From NCBI GenBank assembly GCA_028224375.1, contig JAOIVW010000009.1, forward strand, positions 1-64,000: DNA of 64,000 nt, in the 5' to 3' direction. The notes beneath the pieces were generated by a model. The model was not told the DNA's origin. It ran no database searches and saw only the letters and a program-made list of their open reading frames with translations. Of the stretch, positions 10,433-15,961 are shown one piece after another (the first letter of the stretch is position 1; each line of letters opens with the position of its first letter). The position numbers and the translations under genes were made by a program. Source of the stretch: Hellea sp. Its GTDB lineage: Bacteria; Pseudomonadota; Alphaproteobacteria; Caulobacterales; Maricaulaceae.

Positions 10433-10446
10433 GTGATACGTATCAC
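10433..10446. promoter_or_regulatory. CRP/FNR-family type palindrome
   Basis: GTGATACGTATCAC is a perfect 14-bp palindrome with the GTGA-N6-TCAC spacing of CRP-type operators, and the base after it extends the right half to TCACA. It is centred about 63 bp before the start of the secreted-protein gene at 10503, a usual activator distance. The rest of the 10233-10502 gap shows no gene. The regulator identity is inferred from the motif alone. Confidence 0.55.
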
Positions 10447-10502
10447 AGACATCAAGGGGACGGGGTGTACTGTTCTCTCTAATTATTAGATGGAGACTTA
10501 AA

Positions 10503-10973
10503 ATGAATATCAAAACTATCGCCTTAATCAGCACAGCCTTTTCACTCTTTGCCGTGGAAGCCTACGCACATGTCAATCATGACACCGCTGCACCTTCGAA
10601 TTTACCCGCAGCTATTGAAGCCAATCAGAACATTGTGCCTTCGAGTTCACTGTTAGACGTAAAAATCTATGCACAAGCTAACCACAACACAACACGTTCA
10701 AATAGGAAGAAAGGCGGAATCGTTGCGCCGGCTGACACGGGCACGCCCGACGTTGAGGTTGAGACAACATCGTCGTCTCAAGAAACAACTGGACACGTCA
10801 CGCTCGTCAGACGGGCAGACCCAAGCGGCGGCGATACCGCCACAGGATGCGTTATGCTCGACCGCTCGCCTGATGAAAATTGTGATGGCGTAGCTGATGA
10901 CGCGGTACCCACCAAAATAGATGATAGACGGACAATAAGAAGAAGACCTGAACCCAGACAACAAAGACGGTAA
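10503..10973 (+). CDS. Secreted low-complexity protein with DxNCDG motif
   Basis: The ATG at 10503 follows TGGAGA. Residues 1-22 form a signal peptide ending VEAYAH. The mature part is rich in Asn, Thr, Ser and Asp, with little predicted structure, and ends in an Arg-rich tail (RRRPEPRQQRR). Near residue 125, the stretch SPDENCDGVADD resembles the Asp/Asn-rich metal-binding repeats of MopE- or thrombospondin-type proteins, here as a single copy. A CRP-like palindrome lies upstream, suggesting regulated expression. No family is recognised and the role is unknown. The Arg tail could mediate binding to nucleic acid or an acidic surface, but that is a guess. Confidence 0.65.
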   Translation: MNIKTIALISTAFSLFAVEAYAHVNHDTAAPSNLPAAIEANQNIVPSSSLLDVKIYAQANHNTTRSNRKKGGIVAPADTGTPDVEVETTSSSQETTGHVTLVRRADPSGGDTATGCVMLDRSPDENCDGVADDAVPTKIDDRRTIRRRPEPRQQRR

Positions 10974-11057
10974 GGATCGTCTGTAACATGAGCCTCGGAG
11001 ATAAACCGGGGTTCATAGTTGGCTTCAACGCGCCTCTTAACTTGGGGTGCGTTGGCA

Positions 11058-11103
11058 ATAAAAAAACCGCCCACCACGCAGAGAGAGAAAGCGTAGCAGG
11101 CGG
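11058..11103 (-). terminator. Rho-independent terminator of the pspA-yiaA operon
   Basis: On the minus strand, CCGCCTGCTACGC pairs imperfectly with GCGTGGTGGGCGG (arms 11091-11103 and 11067-11079) and is followed by a run of T residues (A-run on the plus strand, 11060-11066). It lies 37 nt after the stop of the YiaA-like gene. Confidence 0.8.
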
Positions 11104-11139
11104 CCAGTTGGCTGGGGGAGCCGAGTTTAAATATTTGAC

Positions 11140-11403
11140 TTAGCTCGTATGAGCATACTCCTGTAGGAGCCTGTCTTGTTTTGCCATTTCGATCTTTGTG
11201 CTGACATCGCCTTGGACGCGTAGATCGTGGAGCGTTTTGACAAGGGTGACCAGCGAGCCTGAGAGGAAGATTATTCCCATCCCGACATAGCCTTTCGTCG
11301 CCAGATTAATCGGCATGAGGAAGAGTGACATACCGAGCATGGCATAAGCCACGCCAACGCAAATATAATTATAAGTTATCCAAGTTTGTGAATGTCCGAG
11401 CAT
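11140..11403 (-). CDS. YiaA/YiaB-type two-helix inner-membrane protein
   Basis: The protein has 87 residues with two hydrophobic segments (about residues 10-32 and 40-58) joined by a short loop with a TKGY motif and followed by a charged C-terminal tail (KTLHDLRVQGDVSTK). The W-x(n)-LATKGYVGMG...KTLHDLR pattern matches the YiaAB two-helix domain. The family's biochemical role is unknown. It lies 33 bp downstream of the PspA-like gene on the same strand and ahead of a terminator, so the two form one operon. This points to a role in inner-membrane stress together with PspA. Confidence 0.8.
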   Translation of the reverse strand: MLGHSQTWITYNYICVGVAYAMLGMSLFLMPINLATKGYVGMGIIFLSGSLVTLVKTLHDLRVQGDVSTKIEMAKQDRLLQEYAHTS

Positions 11404-11436
11404 AATAATCTCCTGTTCGAATTTAAGTTAAAGTTT

Positions 11437-12141
11437 TTAAGCTGTTTTAGCTTTTTTGGATTTCGGGGTTTCCGCTTTTAAGCGCTCTAAAATATCACTG
11501 GCTTTCACCTTGCCATTGTCACCAAAGCCTTCTTCGGCCAAACGGTTCATCACGCTATCGCCGGAGAGGTCGGCTTCGATTTCTTCGAGCGCTTCAATCG
11601 CGTCAACCGGGTCAGGGCTGCCGAGCAAACGCTTGAGCACGGCCTCGCCTTCGGCAATGGCGCTATGGGCTGAGATATCGCCTTTAATATAGGCAACAGC
11701 CCTACGCTCGGATTCTATGGATTTGGCCGTGATGAGACCTTGGCGCAAGTCAATCAGTTGGCGGTGCGTTTTTTCAATCGCCAGGCGCATACGTTCAGCT
11801 TTTTCATTAGAGCCGAGAAGGCTGCGCTCTCGCACATTACGCTCATTTTCCAGCTGCGCCAAAAGCGCGGCAGCATCATGGGCGAGCCCTTCTTTTCCGG
11901 CCGCCAAGGCTTTACGGGTGCGGTCTTCCAAGTCGGCCATGCGCTTTTCCAGAACTTCCAATGCGCGGCTTTCCGATTTCGAGCGGGTGATGAGGCTGGC
12001 CAGTCCCCGCTTAGCCATGGCGTGTCCCACCTCGGCCTCGCGAATTTTCTGTTCGATAATAATCGCCGCATGGGCTGTTTCCAGCTCTTGTTCGGCGCGG
12101 GCGGCCCGCCCTAAAAATATCGTCCGTAATGTTTTAAGCAT
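11437..12141 (-). CDS. PspA/IM30 family envelope-stress protein
   Basis: I choose ATG 12141 (MLKTLRTIFLGRAARAEQEL), which has AAAGGGA 8 nt upstream. The 234-residue product begins with an amphipathic helix typical of PspA/Vipp1 membrane binding. It is then almost entirely charged alpha-helical coiled coil (about residues 15-190: IIIEQKIREAEVGHAM, ALEVLEKRMADLEDRTRKAL), followed by a short acidic region and a Lys/Ala tail. PspA-type ESCRT-III-like proteins polymerise on damaged inner membranes. Here it pairs with a YiaA-like protein, and three TetR-type operators overlap its promoter region. No PspF or sigma-54 partner is seen, so control looks different from the enterobacterial system. Confidence 0.85.
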   Translation of the reverse strand: MLKTLRTIFLGRAARAEQELETAHAAIIIEQKIREAEVGHAMAKRGLASLITRSKSESRALEVLEKRMADLEDRTRKALAAGKEGLAHDAAALLAQLENERNVRERSLLGSNEKAERMRLAIEKTHRQLIDLRQGLITAKSIESERRAVAYIKGDISAHSAIAEGEAVLKRLLGSPDPVDAIEALEEIEADLSGDSVMNRLAEEGFGDNGKVKASDILERLKAETPKSKKAKTA

Positions 12142-12157
12142 CGTCAATTCCCTTTCA

Positions 12158-12226
12158 TGAACAACGTTCACAAATAAAATAGACAGATAAATGAACATTG
12201 TTCAAGTAAAAAATGAACGTTGTTCA
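12158..12226. promoter_or_regulatory. Three-copy TGAAC-N3-GTTCA operator array
   Basis: Three 13-bp inverted repeats occur at 12158-12170 (TGAACAACGTTCA), 12192-12204 (TGAACATTGTTCA) and 12214-12226 (TGAACGTTGTTCA), all with identical arms. On the minus strand, TTGAAC (12205-12200) and TATTTT (12181-12176) have 18-bp spacing and could be the pspA promoter, with the second operator covering its -35. The sites lie between the pspA start (12141) and the divergent TetR start (12317). The adjacent TetR protein is the obvious candidate to bind them. Confidence 0.75.
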
Positions 12227-12316
12227 TTAAAAAATGTATGCTATAGAAAAGCGATAAGAGTTTCAGTGACTTAACTCGGGCTGAAAGAGCCATATTTTTT
12301 ACAAAAAGGCGTCGTA

Positions 12317-13015
12317 ATGGCCCCAAATGAGATCATCAGCCCCGCCGACAAAATGGCTTTAAGGGCTAAACAGGCCGATATACCGGCCTCTGGCGAGTCA
12401 AAAACGGCAGGGCGTAAACGCTTTGAACCTGAAATGCGCGAGCATGTCATCAAAGCCGCGACCCGCGCGATTGAGGCTAAAGGGCTTGAGGGTTTGAAAG
12501 CGCGGCCCATTGCACAGCGCGCCGGTATTTCCGTTGGCTCTATCTATAATCTCTTTGGTGATTTGGACGAGCTGACCCGCGTTATTAATGGCCGCACCTA
12601 TGACGCGCTCTACGAGATTGAGCGCAGCGCCTTGGAACAAGCTAGGGAAGCCGGGAAAACTTCGCGCGAGCAAATGATGGATCTGGCCGCCGCCTATCTG
12701 GATTTTGTCGAAACGCATCAAGCCATCTGGCTCGCCTGTCTCGCCTTTAACCGCAATCAAACAGACCTGCCACCGCAATGGTATCTGGATAAAGAGCAAG
12801 CCTTGTTCCGCATTATCGAAGACGCCATCGCCACCTTCCCAGGAGCGCAAGAACTCGAAGCCCGCCAGAATAATGCGCGCGCCCTCTGGGCCTCCATCCA
12901 CGGCATCGTAACCGTCGCCGTCGCCGACGGGTTCCTCATGCAACCCATCGCCAATGTCTGGACACAGATACAGATTATTGTGAATGCGGTGGCCGGGTCA
13001 TTGGAGGGGGAGTGA
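12317..13015 (+). CDS. TetR/AcrR family transcriptional regulator
   Basis: The protein has 232 residues. After a charged, poorly ordered N-terminal extension of about 40 residues comes the TetR DNA-binding domain: EHVIKAATRAIEAKGLEGL, then the HTH ARPIAQRAGISVGSIYNLF and the family's GDLDELTRVI helix. The C-terminal helical domain (about residues 100-232) has W-rich, hydrophobic ligand-pocket features (AIWLACLAFNRN, ALWASIHGIV), like TetR_C/WHG-type regulators. It is divergent from the pspA-like operon, with three palindromic operators between, so it probably represses that operon and itself. The ligand is unknown; a membrane-active compound would fit. The ribosome site (AAAAGG) is weak. Confidence 0.88.
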   Translation: MAPNEIISPADKMALRAKQADIPASGESKTAGRKRFEPEMREHVIKAATRAIEAKGLEGLKARPIAQRAGISVGSIYNLFGDLDELTRVINGRTYDALYEIERSALEQAREAGKTSREQMMDLAAAYLDFVETHQAIWLACLAFNRNQTDLPPQWYLDKEQALFRIIEDAIATFPGAQELEARQNNARALWASIHGIVTVAVADGFLMQPIANVWTQIQIIVNAVAGSLEGE

Positions 13016-13048
13016 TAAACTAATCTCCCGCTTTAAAAACCGCTACTT

Positions 13049-13106
13049 CTCCTCATCCTGAGGAGTTGTTTATTCCGAAGGAATCAACGACGTCTCGAAG
13101 GATTGG
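13049..13106. repeat. Palindromic REP-like element, left copy
   Basis: It begins with the perfect palindrome CTCCTCATCCTGAGGAG, has a variable middle, and ends with CGTCTCGAAGGATTGG. It is the inverted counterpart of the element at 13437-13492. The two bracket the GIY-YIG gene, and this copy begins 6 nt beyond the gene's stop codon. Elements with a CCTCATCCTGAGGAG core are common dispersed repeats in alphaproteobacteria, which is known from memory and not tested here. Confidence 0.8.
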
Positions 13107-13112
13107 CTGCGT

Positions 13113-13421
13113 TCATCGCTTATCTCGCGTCGGTCCTCGTTTTGAAAGTCGTGGCAAGGCATCGTAATCCCCTCGGATAAGCGCTTCTTTCTTAATACGG
13201 CTCCAGCCCTTTATAGACCGTTCTGCCTCAATGGCATCCACGGCCAAATGGTAAGATTCAGCCCAGACTAATATCACCGAGCGTCTGCGACGCGTATAAG
13301 CCTTAGGGTAGACACCCAAATTATGCTCATCCACCCGTGTTTGAATATCCTCGCCACGATAGGTTCCTGTGTAGTAACGCCCATCAGCGCATAGTAATAT
13401 GTAGACCCAAGTTGGACGCAT
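13113..13421 (-). CDS. GIY-YIG nuclease family protein (UPF0213-like)
   Basis: The protein has 102 residues. The N-terminus carries the nuclease signature WVYILLCADGRYYTGTY, with a conserved Arg in the following helix region (RVDEHNLG) and Glu in AIEAERSIKGWSR, as in single-domain GIY-YIG proteins. The fold cuts DNA using one metal ion, but the function of these stand-alone proteins is not established. The gene is bracketed by two copies of a palindromic repeat in inverted orientation, 6 nt and 15 nt from its ends. That arrangement suggests that the nuclease and the repeats form one unit, possibly a repeat-associated mobile cassette. Confidence 0.88.
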   Translation of the reverse strand: MRPTWVYILLCADGRYYTGTYRGEDIQTRVDEHNLGVYPKAYTRRRRSVILVWAESYHLAVDAIEAERSIKGWSRIKKEALIRGDYDALPRLSKRGPTRDKR

Positions 13422-13436
13422 AGTTCATACTAGCTA

Positions 13437-13492
13437 CCAATCCTTCGAGACGCCATCCAATCCCACGGATTGGAAAGCTCCTCAGGATGAGG
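13437..13492. repeat. Palindromic REP-like element, right copy (inverted)
   Basis: It starts with CCAATCCTTCGAGACG and ends with GCTCCTCAGGATGAGG, the reverse complement of the two ends of the element at 13049-13106. The middle contains an extra small palindrome (CCAATCCCACGGATTGG). It begins 15 nt upstream of the GIY-YIG start codon. Confidence 0.8.
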
Positions 13493-13527
13493 GGATGGGG
13501 ATAGGGGATACCTGTTTCATCCCCGTC

Positions 13528-13550
13528 ATTACAAGGCTTGTCCTTGTAAT
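13528..13550. repeat. Second short palindromic repeat
   Basis: ATTACAAGG (13528-13536) and CCTTGTAAT (13542-13550) form perfect 9-bp arms around CTTGT, inside a CGTC...CCATTTCCCACCC context. This resembles a second class of alphaproteobacterial intergenic repeat. It lies next to the REP/GIY-YIG block. The remaining bases to 13676 hold no gene that I can support. Confidence 0.55.
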
Positions 13551-13676
13551 CCATTTCCCACCCATTTCACCCATCTACCTTGGTCTTATATGGAAACAGC
13601 CGGAGATAAGGTGAGTTTACCTCAGCGCGGCATTGCGGCGGGTTGATGCATGGCTCAGGGTAGGTAGAGTGACTGC

Positions 13677-14093
13677 GTGAACGACACATTAGATACCACC
13701 CCCATCTTCCTATTCGACGGACATTGCGTGCTGTGCTCTCGTGGGGTGCATTATGTTTTGCGGCATGAGACATCTCCCGATACGCATTTTGTGGCTATCC
13801 TTTCCGCAGAAGGGCGAGCGCTCGCCGCGCAACATAATATCGACCCTGAAAACCCGCAAAGCTTTCTTTGGATTGAGGGTGACAAGGCCCTGCCCGCCTC
13901 TGACGGCGTTCTCGCATTACTCCGCCATGTCGGCGGGCCTGCCTCTGTGTTTCGTCTCGGTAAAATCCTGCCACGCCCCTTGCGCGATTGGATGTATTAC
14001 GCAGTGGCCAAGAGACGTTATAAAGTCTTTGGCCGTACCGAGGCCTGTTACCTCCCCACCCCGGAAAATCGCCACAGATTTGTGCTGACTTAG
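13677..14093 (+). CDS. DCC (DUF393) thiol-disulfide oxidoreductase-like protein
   Basis: The protein has 138 residues, starting with GTG at 13677. The N-terminal FLFDGHCVLCSRGVHYVLRH contains the family's D-G-x-C-x-L-C motif, a thioredoxin-like active-site variant. Other conserved blocks are FLWIEGDKALPASDGVLALLRH and the C-terminal RYKVFGRTEACYLPTPE. DCC proteins are small, soluble and predicted to have a thioredoxin-like fold; their substrates are unknown. It is followed after 83 bp by an antiporter gene on the same strand, which may be co-transcribed. Confidence 0.88.
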   Translation: MNDTLDTTPIFLFDGHCVLCSRGVHYVLRHETSPDTHFVAILSAEGRALAAQHNIDPENPQSFLWIEGDKALPASDGVLALLRHVGGPASVFRLGKILPRPLRDWMYYAVAKRRYKVFGRTEACYLPTPENRHRFVLT

Positions 14094-14176
14094 TAAGGCG
14101 ACTCGCTTAGATGTTGACCAAGCCCATCACGGGTTGGGTTGGCGGGCGGCAACCCGTAAACAAAAATGAGGGACTC

Positions 14177-15517
14177 ATGTTAAGCTTATTTGAAATTGCC
14201 GCGCTTTTGCTCGTGCTATCGGCCATCCTGTCATGGCTGAACCGGGCTTATATTAAGCTTCCTCACACTATCGGACTTTTGGTGATGGCCCTTATCGCCT
14301 CCTTTGGCATCATCGCATTGGAGGCTTTAGTCCCCAGCTTACAAGTCTATGAGACCTTGTCGGGCGCGATCGGCCAGATTGACTTTAATGAGACTTTGAT
14401 GAAGGGCATGCTTGGTTTCCTGCTTTTTGCAGGCGCGCTGCATGTTGATTTCAGTAAATTACGCGACGCGAAATGGGCGATTGGCTCAATGGCGACGTTC
14501 GGCGTTATCCTCTCGACCTTTATTGTCGGTACTGGCTTTTACTTTATCGCCAAGCTTCTGGGCGTGCAGCTTCCCTTTATCTGGGCGCTTGTCTTTGGCT
14601 CGCTCATCAGCCCGACTGACCCCGTGGCTGTGCTCTCTATTCTTAAATCCGTTAAAATGCCGAAAAGCCTTGAAGCTAAAATCGCGGGCGAGAGCCTGTT
14701 TAATGACGGCGTGGGCGTAGTTGTCTTTACAATCGTTGTCGCCATTGCGGTCGGCTCGACAGGCGATCAAGCCTGGATGCAAACCATCATGCTCGCAGGT
14801 CCGGCTGAGGCTGCAGGCGGTGGGCATAGCAGCGCCATAACCGTGTTCAGCGTGGCAGAGCTCTTTATTGTAGATGCGATTGGCGGGGCTATCCTCGGCG
14901 GGATTGCGGGATGGATTGCCTACCGCATGATGGCCAAAATTGACGAACATGCGATTGAAATTTTAATCAGCCTCGCGGTTGTCGCGGGCACCTATGCGCT
15001 CGCCCAGCGCATTAATATTTTGGGGCATCACCTCTCCGGCCCCATCGCCGTTGTTGTGGCAGGGCTGATGATTGGCAATAAAGGCGCGAGCTTTGCGATG
15101 AGTGAGCATACCAAAGGCGCCCTCTTTGGCTTTTGGGAAATGATTGATGAGATTTTGAACTCTGTTCTGTTCCTGCTGATTGGTCTCGAGCTTTTAGTCC
15201 TCGGCCTCGTCCCGCAATATGCTTGGGCCGGATTAATTGCAATTCCGCTTGTTTTGGGTGCCCGTCTCTGCGCGGTTTTCGTGCCGATGAAAGTGATTGG
15301 CACGTTTAAGAACTTTACCAAAGGCGCAATTCCTGTGCTGACATGGGGCGGTGTGCGCGGCGGCATTTCTGTGGCGCTCGCCCTCTCTTTGCCCGAAAAT
15401 GAATATAAACCCCTTATTCTCACGGCAACCTACTGTGTGGTCGTCTTCTCAATCATCGTGCAAGGCCTAACAGTTAAGAATGTGGTGCAAAAATACGTCA
15501 CCCCAGAGCTAAAATAA
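14177..15517 (+). CDS. CPA1-family sodium/proton antiporter (NhaP-like)
   Basis: ATG 14177 has GAGGGA directly upstream, so the in-frame start 66 nt earlier is unlikely. The 446-residue protein has about 11-13 hydrophobic segments. The ion-site signature FGSLISPTDPVAVLSILK and the following GESLFNDGVGVVVF are diagnostic for CPA1 exchangers; the two Asp residues in them take part in cation/proton exchange. It is located in the inner membrane, where it exports Na+ (or Li+/K+) for pH and salt homeostasis, fitting a marine bacterium. There is no long cytosolic C-terminal domain, so it is the short bacterial type. Confidence 0.92.
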   Translation: MLSLFEIAALLLVLSAILSWLNRAYIKLPHTIGLLVMALIASFGIIALEALVPSLQVYETLSGAIGQIDFNETLMKGMLGFLLFAGALHVDFSKLRDAKWAIGSMATFGVILSTFIVGTGFYFIAKLLGVQLPFIWALVFGSLISPTDPVAVLSILKSVKMPKSLEAKIAGESLFNDGVGVVVFTIVVAIAVGSTGDQAWMQTIMLAGPAEAAGGGHSSAITVFSVAELFIVDAIGGAILGGIAGWIAYRMMAKIDEHAIEILISLAVVAGTYALAQRINILGHHLSGPIAVVVAGLMIGNKGASFAMSEHTKGALFGFWEMIDEILNSVLFLLIGLELLVLGLVPQYAWAGLIAIPLVLGARLCAVFVPMKVIGTFKNFTKGAIPVLTWGGVRGGISVALALSLPENEYKPLILTATYCVVVFSIIVQGLTVKNVVQKYVTPELK

Positions 15518-15533
15518 ACGATAACTGTCAAAA

Positions 15534-15548
15534 GTGTTATATAATCAC
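15534..15548. promoter_or_regulatory. Imperfect GTGTTATA...TCAC palindrome, possible Zur-type site
   Basis: GTGTTATATAATCAC has a TTATATAA core flanked by GTG and CAC. The left half GTGTTATA resembles zinc-regulator (Zur) half-sites of alphaproteobacteria, while the right half is degenerate. It lies 37 bp upstream of the small secreted protein that precedes the TonB receptor. The assignment is tentative. Confidence 0.25.
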
Positions 15549-15584
15549 CTAAGCTGTATTGACCTTTTCAGATAATCTATTCAT

Positions 15585-15896
15585 GTGAGCGCTGTGAAAG
15601 AGCTATTTTCATATCGTTGGCTAGTCGGCGCCTTTATTGCGCTCTTCTTTGCTATGCAAAGCTATGGCGCCGCTCACGCGAGTGCTTATGGCGACGCGCC
15701 GCATGACCATGATGGTGTAGCCTGTTCGGTCACGGTTGTTTCAAATGACCATATCGCTATTACGCCGCCACCGCCTGTCACGCCGCTGATAACCTCAGAT
15801 AGCGTAGAGACCGTTTATCCTGATTTTACTTCCGTAACTTACCTGAGACCACAGGGCCGCGCACCGCCGCCCCGAGGACCACCTGCTTCCAATTAA
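15585..15896 (+). CDS. Small secreted protein preceding a TonB receptor
   Basis: The protein has 103 residues and starts with GTG 15585 (a second GTG at 15594 is possible). It has a hydrophobic signal segment at residues 11-32 ending AAHAS. The short mature part contains a potential metal-binding stretch, DAPHDHDGVACSV, then a Pro-rich C-terminus (ITPPPPVTP, RGPPASN). It resembles small proteins encoded immediately upstream of ZnuD-like TonB receptors. It lies 65 bp before the receptor and is probably co-transcribed. A role in periplasmic metal capture is inference from the His/Cys cluster and the neighbour. Confidence 0.65.
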   Translation: MSAVKELFSYRWLVGAFIALFFAMQSYGAAHASAYGDAPHDHDGVACSVTVVSNDHIAITPPPPVTPLITSDSVETVYPDFTSVTYLRPQGRAPPPRGPPASN

Positions 15897-15961
15897 CTGA
15901 CCTCCTATCTCTTGCTGTGTTTTTACGCGGCTAATTTTGTTTGTTAAATTGGAATACCTTC

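Noticed and set aside
13567-13773. Small minus-strand open frame overlapping the DCC gene start
   Set aside because: It overlaps repeat sequence and the DCC N-terminus and has no motif or ribosome site.
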